Shown: positions 1 to 12,894 of the stretch, one piece after another
Layout: each line of letters begins with the position of its first letter
Numbering within the stretch: the stretch's first letter is position 1
Assembly (NCBI GenBank): GCA_005406025.1
Contig: BGZK01001444.1
Location: 1-64,000 of the forward strand
DNA length: 64,000 nt
Reading direction: 5' to 3'
Origin: Eumeta japonica
Taxonomy: Eukaryota; Arthropoda; Insecta; Lepidoptera; Psychidae
Program-made: the position numbers and the translations under genes
Notes under the pieces: generated by a model
Databases searched by the model: none
What the model saw: the letters and a program-made list of their open reading frames with translations, nothing else
What the model was told of the DNA's origin: nothing

Positions 1-50
<50 letters not shown>
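1..50. repeat. (AT)n microsatellite
   Basis: Uninterrupted AT dinucleotides from the window edge to position 50; the tract may continue outside. Confidence 0.98.
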
Positions 51-53
<3 letters not shown>

Positions 54-300
54 AAACGCATGCTTTGGGACCACATTTTGTTTTGGGTTTAACTGATAGC
101 CTACACAGTGACGAGTCCAACCGACCTAGATTTTTGTATATATTCTTACATTTCAACATATATGAACGATCTTCAACGTAACGCATAGTTTGAGGACTTT
201 ACAATGTAACGCATACTTTAGGGACATGTCCTCAAACTAACTGTTTAGCATATATTTTTTTTATATGACGCATACTTCAGGACAGGTTTTTAGGGTTCTA
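51..300 (-). repeat. Satellite-like motif array, minus orientation
   Basis: At least four degenerate copies of a short motif (ACGCATACTTTAGGGAC and variants) separated by unrelated sequence. The same motif appears in the opposite orientation at 8215-8396, and each array abuts an (AT)n tract. Confidence 0.6.
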
Positions 301-1245
301 CGTGACTTAAAGTGGACCATATTTTTTTGATATCAAATATTGTAAAACAATTTTTATAGTATGAAGTAAAGTAAGAAATGAATTTTAAAGACAACTACTA
401 TTCATATGTGTATATATTTTCGTCTAATCCTTCACTGAGCCCAAGTACTTGTCTGATTACAACATACGAGATATGTATGGTGGTGAATTTATTGTTCAAT
501 GTTGATCTGATATTTATGTCATGCTATAAAATTATAAATACAAAAAAAAGTGTATTCATTAATCTAACATGTTTTCATTTTTTAATTTAAATCTGGCTAT
601 TATCTTTTAAACTTAAGAACGGTTTGACCGATCGTGATGAAAATTGCAATATGTTATTTCGATACACCATATACCATAAAATCATTATTTTTGTATTTCT
701 TTATTATCATTATTAATTTATTTTATATAGGTGTGTGTGTATGTATGCCTGCGTGTTTAAATGATCGTGCGCGTATATATGACATTTTGTTGTTTTCCAT
801 GATTAATAGGTTACGTAAATGTTATTTAACCTATTGTTATTTGTTTTAAAACAAAAGAAGCGTTTGGTCGTAATTTACCTATGCTAATAGTTTAACAAGG
901 TATGGTTTGTAAATTTGAATTTAAGGAATATTCATTTCCGAAAATTCTGTCACTAATAAGTTATATTATTCACAGGAAAAATTAACATACGTATGTTATA
1001 GGTTATTTTAATTGTAATATAGATGTTTGTTCAGAAAAAATCATAGTATCCATACCTTTTATATAAAAACGTATAGATTTTGTATGGAGCATCTCTTATT
1101 GGAGCTGTGAAACTAATGCTCATATTTGTTTCGGTCAAAACAAAGAATCTTAATCTTTGCGTAGTCCGACACTTGGGCTTTTATTTTGATTTCACATCAC
1201 AGATTATATAAATGTAAGTCTACTTTAGAATGTCACACATTATAT

Positions 1246-1285
1246 TAACTAGTTGGTGTCCGACTTCATCCGTGTGGACTTTAGG
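1246..1285 (-). repeat. LINE-terminus-like motif
   Basis: Reads CTAGTTGGTGTCCGACTTCA then TCCGTGTGGA on the plus strand, a degenerate form of a terminal motif common in lepidopteran non-LTR elements. Similar motifs occur at 40030-40075 and, inverted, at 51465-51503. Confidence 0.5.
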
Positions 1286-2799
1286 TAGATATATGTAAAA
1301 GATTAGCCTATAATACATTACCTAGCGAAGCTAATAGGAGTGTTCTGATTTTAGCTTGTATGTAGTTTCGATGTATGTTTATCTGTTCTCACATAACTTT
1401 TAAACTATTTACTATAATTTGACAAATGAAATATCGCTAGAAGCACATTTGTCGTCAACTAGTTATAGGCTGCGTGACGTCATACTAAATTAATATATTA
1501 TACTATAATAAAAATAAAACCTAGACTAAATAAAATATAAAGTGGCACTACACACATTTTCTAAGAAAATATAACACAACTACGACAAAATCGCACTCTG
1601 AAAAGTATGAAACATAAAATATTCTTGTATTTGCACAATATAAGGATATCTTCTTGTACACGCTACATTTATTTATTATATAGCACAGCTATCCTCTAAA
1701 CATTGCTATGTCTATATATTACATTAAAATGTATATTTAAGTTGTCTACTTATGTGAAAATATTGAATTGTTTGTAGATTAGAATTGCAGACAAAAATAT
1801 ATATGTTCTTGTTTCTTACATTTATAGAATGCAATATTTTCGTAATCGGGTTTTGGATTTATTTTTTATTATATATGACTTTTCACAACATTCAAATACA
1901 TAGTTAATAATACAGATTCCTTGCTTTTGTCTACAGCATCGCCTGCGTGGACATACAACTTATTTGTTATTTTCGATATCGAATAATCTCAATAATAATT
2001 CCAATCTCAAATCTGTTTTCGATTTAAGTCCCGATTTCACAATGAGTTCCGATTCGGTGATGTTCTCCATTTCAACCCTGCGTCCCTCTATTTTCGAATT
2101 ACACTTGATACCGATATTGATTCAGGTTTCTTGCAAATTATTGCACAGAAACGCTTTTGTAGGAGATATAAAATATCATGGAGTACAACCCAGAAAACAT
2201 TCTATCTGTATTAAATTTCAATTAAGTTCGTCCTACCACTTATGCATAATAGAGTTAAGAACAACCAAACATCGTTACAAAGTACACATATTTATAATAT
2301 TACAATAATATAATACAATGACTGATAAAAGACGCAATAGAAAAACCATAGTTCTTTTTAATGTCCTATGAATTTTCTATCCCCTTTAGTTGTCTTTGCT
2401 GGCTCTAACAACGCTCCTTCTCTAAGCAAAGCACACAAGCATGGCCAACAAAATAAAATAAAATTAATAACTTTTAAATCTTCTATTTATAAGGCGTTAC
2501 ATTACATTACAGATAAACATTGACAAAAGAAACAGTTTATGTCAACAGCTACATTTTATGTCATGAATTCTATTAGTTTTCTGAATTTCAACATAATTTG
2601 ATAATTTGTCGAAGAGTTGTCGAGTTATAAGTAAAAACTATAACACCCATAAAAATACAAACAGATTGAAAGACAAACAGACAATAGCTACTATAAGACA
2701 AAATGATATTTTCTATTAGTACAGTAAAGTTGATCAAATAAATTTAACTATTGTTGAACTATGAAAAACATACAACCGAACAGACAGCCAACCAAACAA

Positions 2800-2935
2800 T
2801 TCGTAACCTATGTCCGATTTCTTCTGAAACTGTTTCTGTCATATTTCGTCAAAATCGGTACAGTTTATAGGCGTGAATATCGAACAGACTGACAGACAAA
2901 GAGACGTTTGCATTTATAATACTAGTAATCGTAAA
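2800..2935 (+). mobile_element. RTE-like LINE 3' end fragment
   Basis: Contains TCGTCAAAATCGGTACAGTT, a GACAGACAAAGAGACG stretch and a final CATTTATAATACTAGTAATC, the typical 3' UTR pattern of lepidopteran RTE-type LINEs. No coding part remains. Confidence 0.6.
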
Positions 2936-5863
2936 CGTACATAAAATATTACGGTAGATTGATAAAATACAAATTAGATATGAAATTAGATTGAATTAAA
3001 GAACATTATAATATTACGTTATTGAATTTGTAATAATCAAATATAAACAATATAATAATTAATTTACTAAAATATAACATTACATTAATTAATAATATTG
3101 TGAATTATTAAGTTAACTTTATTTTATTTATTAATAAAAATAAATTTATTTATTGAAAATAATAAAGAGACAGAGAAAAAATAATAAAAATAACAACACA
3201 TATCTGAATCGATTAATTTTAACAAAACTTTTTGAATTGCCACTTAGACGGGCTTTTTCTGTTTATAGCACTTCATGATTTTTATCTAAAATAATATTAT
3301 GAGCAAAAAGTACGAATTATTCAATTGTTTTTGCAATGTTCACTTCTTTTACTTATTTTGATGGAAGGATAAACATACCACAAACAGAAACTTAACGAAC
3401 CCAAACGAGCATATTAACAAAGTCGATATTATTTAGAATCTAAATTTTAGATTAACGAATACTTGAGTATATTAAACACGTGCTGTTAGTAGTTCAAGGA
3501 AATATTGTACCAATACTAGGAAGACTATTATTCACATCAGAATTTAAGGAACTCATTTAATTGTTTAATTAATGTGGATTAACTTGCATTTGTTGAAGTT
3601 AAATCAATTCTCAGTTTTATACGTTATTATCATTATTCTTTTTGCGTATTTATCTTATATTTATTAGTTTCTTTTAAAATAATATTAGATGCTTATACAT
3701 TATTGACCCCATCAAAATATTACCTGATAACCCCATATAAATATTCAACAATTGATACAATTGATAAGCAAAATAATTCAGATGTACAATCACAATTTAA
3801 TATATTTTCATATACCTTCATTTAGAACTGCTCTTATAAATTGTTAAATAACAAAATAAATGTTTATACGGGGGCACTCCGTACATCCAACAGATGCTGA
3901 AAAATTTTTCAAAAAAATCATCGTGTGGTACATGCTTCGACAGTTCTTTTAAAAACACTTTAACGTTTTTGAATATTTTTCTGATTACATGAATAATTTC
4001 AGAAATAATTACTTCAAAGTAGCATAAATTCTGTCCTTCCTTTATTTTTAAACCGTATGTCGAAAAGTATCAAAAATAACATAGCTAACACTTAATAAAT
4101 ACTTTCAATGAAAATAATTTTGAACGTGATCGAATAATATACTATTTTGAGTTATTTCCGAAAACTGCGCTTCTCAACCAAAGGACGTAAGTTCCATGAA
4201 GATACGCTCTTTGCTGATACTGTAATTTACTTTTTCATATTTGTATGTTATTAATTTAGATTAGGCTCTTTGTACTTCTACCCTTTTATATTTACTTTTT
4301 GCTGTAATCTCTCTCTATCGCTATTTATTTTGTATGTATATGCTGTATCAAATAAGCAGTTAAATGAGAATAAATAAGTATTATGTTAAACTTTAACACT
4401 CTGAGTTGAATTATTTACATATATTTCGTTATTTGTATTAGATCATAATTACTATGAGATAAACATACAATATGCAACAAAATTTTACTCGTATAGTCAC
4501 CCTGTTAGAAACGTAATGGTGTTTTCTTCAAAGATGACAAAGAGATTCCCGCTTATTTTATGATGCCGCACACCGCCTTTCGGCGAGTGGCGGCGGCGTC
4601 TTTGATGTGATCATTGAAGTTTATACTATTAGGATTATTGTATTCTTTCTAAAATTACAATTTTGTATTAGTATGAAATTCAAACTTTTAAATAATGACT
4701 GATGTGAATGTAGTTTGGTATTAAATATTTTGATTTCACATTTCACTATGAACATTTGTAATTTTTTTAATAGAAAATTAATAAAAATTATATGCAGTCC
4801 TATACAAAGGCGCGTAGTCGTCGTAACAATAATACGATGTTTACAACGTCAATGCATGGGGTTATGAAAATGGGAGGCCACGGTAATAATAGTTCATAAC
4901 TCCATGGTCTAATGTGATCTAAACGAAATTGGCAAGAATACTTATATAAAATTAAAGGTCCATCATACAACTCTTACTTTGGTATGATTTTCAGAATACA
5001 TATAAAAAGACTTAAATTTCTTGCCTTGACCGGCATTGCAAAACAATTCTTATAACGATTTTATTTCTGTGTACTTATATCTGTTTAGGTAGTGTTATTT
5101 TTAATGAAGTGTATGTGCAGGCTAATTTTGGAATCGGTTCTTATTTTTAAAAAATATGTCATAATCATCAATCAAAACATGAATCTGATACCCACGACTG
5201 CAAGTATTTTGTTGATTTTCTATTTTTCTAGCATATTTTATTAAATCATTTTTTAAATCATCTTGTTTCCATCTTTTTAGTCCACTTTTACGCAGTCAAA
5301 TTTTCTATTAATTTATTTATTAACTAATTTGTACCGCACCGGTGAAACGCAAAAGAAGGATTACATGTGATTACTTGTTTGTATGTATGTCCGTTCCTAT
5401 ATTCCCTCATAACTATTAAACTTATAAACCTAATTCGATTAGATTTATTTCGGTGCCGCGATTGTCACAGTGTATATTAAAATAAAATTACAAAAAATCA
5501 AAATCAAAAGCAGTCTTAAAATAAAAGTAGCGCTAAAGAAAATAAAATTGCATATCTGTGGAAGTGACATATCATTGAATAGGTCTTACAAAGTCAAGAT
5601 GATGTTTCCAAATCTATTTTACTGCAATAATCTCTGTTTAATATTTATACGACCAGAAAGATTAACGAATAACAACATATAAATCTAAGATTTATCACGA
5701 TTAATACAAAAGATACGACGATGACGATGCTAGTGAAAGGAAAACAATCTTAGAATGTTGTTAAAACAGAATTAAAAGAAAAACAATTAAATAAATCCCG
5801 ACTGCGAAAAGTGAACAAAAGATCTCAATAAAATGAAAAAATATAGATTTTTCAATATATAAA

Positions 5864-6430
5864 CAAATCAAACGAACCCAAATAGGATGAGTTTCTTTTG
5901 AGTAGCTTAGGAATTCCTAGACCTACTATCTGAAATTTTTCATTAAAAATTCATTAGACCCCGGATAACTAACAAATTTCAAATTTTGTTCAAGAAAAAT
6001 CAATGGAACCCAAACACGGCGAGTTTGTGTAGCATATGAGCTCCTTTAACTATCTTCGAAATCATCATTAGGCCCTGGGCATCATGTATGATTAAAGTCT
6101 TTGTTAAGAAATATCAAACGAATCCAAACACGATAAGTATATCATGTATAGCTCAGGAGTTCCTATGACCATCTTTTGGGTCTGATAATAAATTATCAGA
6201 CTCTGTATACCAAGCAAGGTAATTGTTTTTATCAGAACAAATCAAATAAAGCTTAACATGATGGGTTTATCATATTTAGTTTAGGAGTTACTATGGCTAC
6301 GTTCGGTCGCCATCATCAGACCAATTCGATGGTATCATCATATTTCATTGTCACCTAACTTACATAAGTATAGCAAATTTCAGCTTAATCGGATACCAGT
6401 AAATGGTTGAAAATTGGTTTGCGAATTTTG
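5864..6430 (-). repeat. Degenerate tandem array, about 125-bp unit, 4 copies
   Basis: Units start near 5864, 5996, 6110 and 6238, each opening with a form of AATCAAACGAACCCAAA and later a form of GGAGTTCCTATGACCA. It is homologous, in opposite orientation, to the fresh 120-bp array at 40709-41028. The last unit runs into an RTE-like tail (AAATTTCAGCTTAATCGGA) near 6370-6425. Confidence 0.65.
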
Positions 6431-6584
6431 GAACCGATAACATATATTCATATAACTATTACAAGTTAATAAAAAAGCTTATCAAAATATATATCTATCA
6501 ACTCATAAGTTTTTGTTTTACTATTTAGAAATCGGTTCCTAGTATATTTGTTCTCATTATATGATATATTAGCTTACAAATATG

Positions 6585-6615
6585 CACTTCGCTATGGTTT
6601 CACCATAGCGAAGTG
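6585..6615. repeat. Perfect 14-bp hairpin
   Basis: CACTTCGCTATGGT and its exact inverse flank a 3-base loop (TTC). Confidence 0.85.
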
Positions 6616-6999
6616 TTAATGGTCTATTACATTCAAAGAGTTTCTTATTAATGAAGTAAGTATTCTTAGTATCCGTTGATAATTCGGTTCAACAGGAAAA
6701 AATACGCAAACAACGTCAGATACGTATGCTAGTAATACACAATCCTGCTCCTCCCATCTAATTATAAAATATGCATCTCATGACTTTTTAAAGTTCGTAC
6801 CTTGCTCTATAAAAAGTTTCATACAAAATTTAACCCCCCTTAACTCTAATGCAAAGCAAATTAGGCGCACATAGACACATGCAACTACATAAAAACTAAA
6901 TATAAATACTAATAATGAATATTGCTACTAAAGAACTAAAAAAATAATGATTGTTTTTTCATTGTTCTCATATGGTGTGGAAATAACACAGGTGTATTT

Positions 7000-7850
7000 T
7001 TTTTGGCAATCACAGGTTGTTCTGAATGTAACTAATTTTTATTACGATCGATTAAGTTAACAAAGAACATAATACGTACAGGTAGACAGACAGACAGTAC
7101 ACTAACATATTCTAATTGATCACCAATTTTTAATTCAATAGATGGAACGGTTCTAAGTTATAAAATAACACACAGAGAGACAGACAGAGAGTAGCCTATA
7201 ATTTGCACAATCACATGTTTTGACTCTATACTAATTTTATCGATATTGGTCACGCCGTTCTTAAATTATAAAAGAACATATACACAGACTGCCAAACACA
7301 CAGACACACAGTAATCTATCATTTATGCAAGCACATGTTTTTTTCCAGACCTATTTTTATTAAGTCAGTCACGCCATTCTTAAGTTATAAAAAAACATAT
7401 ATAATTATAGATAGACGAATAGACAAACAGTAGCCTATCATTTGCGCGATCACATGTTCTAACGGTAAGCGATTTTCAATAAGATCGATTAAATCTTTTC
7501 AATTCATAAAAGATGATAGAGACAGACGGACTGAGACAGTAGCTTATTATTTGCGCAATCATATGTTCAGACTGTACATTAATTATCTACACAGATTGGT
7601 CGAATCATTTTTAAGTTATAACAAAAACATACAGGTAAACCGAGATACAGACAGACAGACAAACTAACAGTATTCTATCATTTACGCAATCACATGTTCA
7701 GGTAATAACAAAACATAAAGGTACACAAACAGACAGATTACTGTATAACAATTTTCGTCACAATCGGTCAAACTGTTCGTTAATTATAATAAGACATACA
7801 GACCGACGCTACAGATTTATGTAGTAGTATAAATTTAGTCGTAAAATACG
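7000..7850. repeat. Degenerate tandem array, about 120-bp unit, about 6 copies
   Basis: Each unit carries a form of TTTGCGCAATCACATGTTC followed by a GATCGATTAA- or TCGGTCA-like stretch, TTAAGTTATAA and a CAGACAGACAG run. These are LINE 3' UTR features. A homologous array in reverse orientation lies at 9130-9600, with a single unit near 600. Confidence 0.65.
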
Positions 7851-8214
7851 GAGAACAGCCAAAGAAAATAAATAGGAAAAAACAATTATTATAAAGGCAA
7901 AACTTAAAAATAAATATACCATAACATTTTTGACGTTATAAATATAAAACTCTCACAAAATTGTGAAGCAAACCCCAAAACATACATTAGTCCTTATTTT
8001 AATATTATAGTTTTAATAATTATTATTTTCAATATAGCAATATAAAACAATCATAAAATACTCGAAATATAAACAAGAAAATTATTTTCATTCAGGCAAA
8101 GTCGGAGTAGTTTGGAGTCAATATTGAAATTCATTCTACTAAAATTAATCAAAATAATAACAATTATTAAGAAACTTATCTAGTTGTTACCTGTGAAAAA
8201 GTGCGAAATGGCAC

Positions 8215-8383
8215 TGAACCCTTGAAATGTTCACGCTTGACCAGTTGTCTCAAAGCATGCGTTACATAGAATGGGCTCAAAGTATGCGTTTGATATAAAC
8301 ATACTTTGGGGACAGTCCCCAAAGTATACAGATGTCCCTGAAGCATGCGATCTATCGAAAAACTGTCCTTGAAGTATGCGCTT

Positions 8384-8396
<13 letters not shown>
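8215..8396 (+). repeat. Satellite-like motif array, plus orientation
   Basis: About six copies of a motif like GTCCCCAAAGTATGCG. Two sit head to head, forming ATACTTTGGGGACAGTCCCC followed by AAAGTAT. Mirrors 51-300. Confidence 0.65.

Positions 8397-8426
<30 letters not shown>
8397..8426. repeat. (AT)n microsatellite
   Basis: Fifteen AT dinucleotides directly adjoining the satellite-like array. Confidence 0.97.
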
Positions 8427-8428
<2 letters not shown>

Positions 8429-9129
8429 TATCTGTATGAGAATAATTAAAATTTCTTTACAATTTGTGTATACAGTAATATAGTTACGATTTGATCTGAA
8501 TATTTGAAATTCTGAATAGGATCGGCATCAAAATAGCGATTAGAATCGAAATCATATCCTATCTTATCGATATTACAAACGCGATAGTTTAGTAAATAAT
8601 TGGATGTTTGTCATTCATTGTTGCACGCAAGCACTACTGTACGGATTTTATGGAAACTTATAGTAGTATAGTTCATACAACAGAATAGCATATAGGCTTC
8701 AATTTAAAAAGGCACCAATTTTTTCTCCTAATTTCGCTCACAAAACAAACCATTTTCTTTGTCATGCTTATTAGCGACAGGGCTGTTGAAGAAAGGGTCA
8801 AGTTCAATGTCGATTCGGTACCAGAGCGTGAAAGATATAATTTCACGGTAAATAGAATTAGCGGTCATACTTATGTTTCGGTGTAATAGAATAGGTTCCC
8901 CGGGTATAATGTCATCGGAAACGAATCGAAGGCGAAACCAAGATCAGCATCACGATTGACAACGTGATCGATACGAGAAGGTGAAAGAATTCATTCTATA
9001 TCCACAGGGGCGGAGTCCCTGAGACGGTTGTATACATGTATAATTCTGTAGCGTCTATGTGTAAATTCGATTTTTTTTTAATTTCGTGATAGTTATTCCT
9101 TTTAACACTAACTGACCCCAATTCCACCA

Positions 9130-9600
9130 TTTTAAAAACTCATAACTGTTTTTTTTTAGACAAAAGGACGCACAGGCAGACGCCTGTACGTCCTTTTATA
9201 AGTTAAGAACAGCTCTAGTGATCGTGATAAAAAATTGGTATACTGTAAGAACACGCCATTGCGCACATAATTGGCTAGTGTTTGTTTATATAACAGTCCA
9301 TCTGACGGTTTGTTTATCTGTCTATCTTTTTATAAGTTAAGAACGGTTTGACCGATTGTGATGAAAATTGGTACAGAGTAAGTACATCTGATCGCGCAAA
9401 TGATAGGCTACTATTTTCTGTCTGGTCCGTATGTTCTTTTATAACTTGAAAAAGGTTTCAGCGATCTTAATGAAAATTTGTATACAGACAGAACATGTGG
9501 TTGTGCAAATGGTAGAATTACTGTCTATCAGTCTGTCCATTTGTTTATCTGTCTGCATTTTCTTTTTAACATAATTTTATAACTTGAATTTTTTTAAAGC
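9130..9600. repeat. LINE-derived tandem array, about 3 units, inverted relative to 7.0-7.9 kb
   Basis: Repeats GTTAAGAACGGTTTGACCGA, TGTGATGAAAATTGGTA and GCGCAAATGATAGGCTA. These are reverse complements of the 7.0-7.9 kb units. Confidence 0.65.
9162..9197. repeat. 16-bp hairpin with one mismatch
   Basis: AAAAGGACGCACAGGC and its near-inverse flank a 4-base loop, at the edge of the inverted LINE-like array. Confidence 0.8.
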
Positions 9601-9629
9601 GAACGTTTTAAGTTAAAAATTAATAGGTG

Positions 9630-9706
9630 AATTCGCTGTTGCAGTTAGAATACGATCCCGGTCCCGAGGCATTGAGCTTAACCACTCGGCCATCGTCGCT
9701 CTTATC
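9630..9706 (-). mobile_element. tRNA-like (possible SINE) fragment
   Basis: The minus strand reads CGATGGCCGAGTGGTTAAGC, a perfect A-box (TGGCCGAGTGG, 9692-9682) of the Ser/Leu tRNA type. The B-box is degenerate (GGGATCGTATTC), so this looks like a decayed tRNA-derived repeat and not a working tRNA. Confidence 0.4.
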
Positions 9707-10619
9707 TCTATACGAACATGAAAAGTAATATTCATTAGAACTGTGTCTCTTCTTTAAGAATTCTCGCAATATCTGTGATTGATCAATCAAGCGTTAATAT
9801 ATACGATGTTGTCACATTTCTTCACTTTAAAATTTCGATGATCCTGATCTAATAAAATTTAATTCATAGAATTTTTTTTTTCGCTGTCAAAGTATATTTT
9901 GCCCACTGCCTTGTTTTTGTTAATATTTTACAATTGCATAGTTTTGTACAATGCAGTTTGTTATAATTTATCCGATATTCTCCGCTAAAATTAAGATGTA
10001 GAGCTGACCTCCAAATTTTAATATACCGTTCTAATGTCGGTTTATTGGCGACATCTATGGGGAAGTTAACTTTATATTATTTTATATTTAAAATTTTTAA
10101 ATTGAACTTGAAATACTTGAACAGTATTTACAAGTTTCTGAATCACCTGCATTCAAAGTTATTCCAATACGTGTACATTTATTGATCTAAATTCGCACAT
10201 ATAACACGTAACATCATGTATTTAAAGTGATTTCCAGCGTCATCATTAATCTGATGTTGATGCCGGAAACCATTTGGAACACAACGACGTTGTGTGTTAT
10301 ATAGTCATGATACAAATAAAATATATTTTATGAATACAACAATCTAGGTTATTTTATGACTAAGTAGTCATAAAATATATTTCACTATTTCCATTTTTCG
10401 CCCTCAACGCGCACACGTGGAACTCGTGAAAGTTTTATTTTCTTTATTTTAACTGAAAAAATAGATTTCGTTGACTTTTCCTAGCGTTTATTTTAATTTT
10501 ATTTTTAATGCACGTACTAAATCACAGAGATTCAATAGATATACTTAGTTGCTAAAATTGCATACTCTTCGCACTCATTCTCCGTATACTGGAAACTTTT
10601 TCTTGTCGGGGCTGTTCAT

Positions 10620-10915
10620 TGCAGCTTTCTGACGTGATGTCTCCCTATAAGAATTATTGAGTGTGCGTTTGCATCTATTGTTGCATGTGCAATCACCCGT
10701 CTCATGGGCCGTTCGCTCGCTTAGCGCGTGCGGTCGATGTGCAGCATTCGTGGCGTTTAGGGGCTCGCCCTGACCGTCCGCGGTCGCGCCCGCCCAACAG
10801 GAAGCGTGCAATATTTCAAACGATCAAAGCGACGGACGGACATCGCGGAAGTTATACACATTTGGGTTCACGCGGTTCACGCCACGAGCCGCCGACCATA
10901 GAGTATAGATATATG
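10620..10915. promoter_or_regulatory. GC-rich island, possible regulatory region
   Basis: A CpG-rich block in an AT-rich background. Open frames on both strands here look like by-products of base composition. It could be a promoter, enhancer or noncoding exon; nothing in the sequence decides. Confidence 0.3.
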
Positions 10916-12429
10916 GCATGATACCGCTTTGCGTATGTTTGTGCAACACCTTTGTAAGGCGTATTTGGGATAATATTGTTTATGCGCCGTCGGTATATTT
11001 ATACATGTCAAGATCTTTTACAATTCATTTGAAGAAAAAAAAAATTGAAAACGCGTCTTCTTAACTTAATCAACTTGAAGGCCATCCACATACCATCCCG
11101 CTATTTTGAAGCTCATAAATATAACGGCCTATTTTTTATTATTGTATTGTTTTAAAACTTTTTGGTAATGGACAATGGCGAGATTTATTTTAATACAAAA
11201 AAATCTTTCTTGTTTCGTATGTTGACATTTTTAAAACAAAGATAATTGTGTTATTGTATATGTATGTGTCAGTTTTTGGCATAAAAAGAATACTAATACA
11301 ATCTTTACAAAGTAATTTTTTTTAGTTTTCTCATTGTAAGCCCTTTAGCCACGGGCTCAGAATATCACAACTCTATCTCAGCTAAAAGTACCATAGATTG
11401 ATGAACACAGAGTCTTATTTGAGAATTGATAAAATTACCAATCGAACTGGGCAAGTGTATTGTTAAAAGTATAAACATTATAGAAATCTTGAAAACTTGC
11501 CAAGTTTGTTTGTTAATTTAACCAAATCGCACAATATTTCATAAAAACACTGCGAGCAAATTGTAAGTAAGTAGTGTAGTATATTTTTTTTTAGCCAAAT
11601 TTATTTTTACTTGCATAAAATTGTCCAGCTTTTTGTACATTGTATATTTTTGATGATACACGTCTTACATAAGCTTTCATCCTTTGCCCAGCGCAATAGA
11701 ATGTTCGTACATTTTTATAGACGGTATTCTTTCATAAAATTGACTACTCCCTGAACATTGACCTAGCTTACGTAATGACTATTAGTCATTCTATGACCTA
11801 AGTGCGATATTTTCTCATCCGCAGCCATATCCAGTATTCAGTACTCAGTAAATATACTTAAAGGATGCAAATACTAAAAAAATACACAAAAATAATAAAA
11901 GAAGTGATGTACAAATTTGCAGTACAAATACCCAAAACGTTTTATATCGTAAAACTTAAATAAAAATTAATTTATTCTATACATCTTCTTTACATTTCTA
12001 TATGACCAATAAGAAAGCCCAACAAAAAGCTCATTCAGTCGGCGGAAGCTTCCAAAATAATTCCAGTTGAAATATGTGGAAATTAATGTAAAATCTTTTT
12101 GTTAGCCTCTATTTAAAGAGTATTTTAGTTTAAAATTTTAAATTACTGTAATACATATGATTAATGAAGCTGTAAGCTTTAAAACTTACATTATATAGCT
12201 TTAGGTGCCCTTCATGTATTTTCGCCGATAAGTGGCTAAGGAAGGTTAGTTAATTAATTGTTTTTGTAATATATTTACTTTTTCATTTTTGACTATAAGA
12301 ACTAGTTTTTTTTCTTTTTAGTACAGTAATTTTCGAATAAAAGCTCGGTTGTTGTGTTTATTGCTTTCTATACATAAACTTGCTCGCTCATATTTGTTAG
12401 TGTATGTGTGTATATATACCCGTTAACCA

Positions 12430-12505
12430 TTACCTACTTTGTGAACCTGAAAGGTTTCCATGACCACCTCTCGGCTCCGTCATCAGAGTCTCATCATCAT
12501 TAGGA
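12430..12505. repeat. Single degenerate unit of the 120-bp repeat family
   Basis: Contains GGTTTCCATGACCACCTCTC and CTCCGTCATCAGAGTCTCAT, matching part of the units at 5864-6365 and 40709-41028. Confidence 0.5.
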
Positions 12506-12725
12506 ATGAGAAGTGTTCATATAGCAAAACAAATGACTGCAAACTCCATTGCCTTACCATATATCACCTCTCTCATCAAATCGGTTCAACGATACAGTAA
12601 TCATCTGTTATATTGTCATTCGAACTATGCATACCTATAAAGTGGATCATAAATTTAGAGGAGACCGAAGAATCAAGCAGAAATTTCGAACCGAAATGAC
12701 AATATAATTAGGAATGTTACAAGCA

Positions 12726-12894
12726 CAGTACAACGCACGAAACTGTCACTGTGAAGCTATGAAGTTAGTCGTGAAAGCATAATGGCGTAAAATTGGTAGG
12801 CGGGGGAGAAGAAGGAAGGGTCGGGAAGCGTTAAACCTGCACGTTATATCATCCGCATGCAATTATGAGTGGCGGAGTTTCGTGAATTGTACTG
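12726..12894 (+). mobile_element. MITE family A, copy 1 (169 bp)
   Basis: Ends are 19-bp inverted repeats: CAGTACAACGCACGAAACT at the left, and its inverse with two mismatches at the right. The interior matches the second copy at 21517-21682 in reverse orientation (shared segments ATGGCGTAAAAT and GGGGGAGAAGAAGGAAG-like). No coding capacity and no clear target duplication. Confidence 0.75.

Larger units (their letters stand above)
301..5860. other. AT-rich gene-free stretch with decayed LINE ends
   Basis: No supported coding sequence. The longest open frame (1964-2308) is unlike any family I know. It contains a single LINE-like unit at about 600-660, a LINE terminus motif at 1246-1285 and an RTE-like 3' end at 2800-2935. 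The rest is simple AT-rich DNA. Confidence 0.6.

Noticed and set aside
1964..2308. 114-codon open frame
   Set aside because: No recognisable family, AT-rich codons, no flanking signals; consistent with chance.
7000..7850. Regularly spaced repeats as a CRISPR-like array
   Set aside because: Units are about 120 bp, degenerate throughout and LINE-like, in a eukaryotic genome.
10575..10921. Overlapping frames on both strands
   Set aside because: They arise from a GC-rich island with few stop codons; neither shows conserved motifs.
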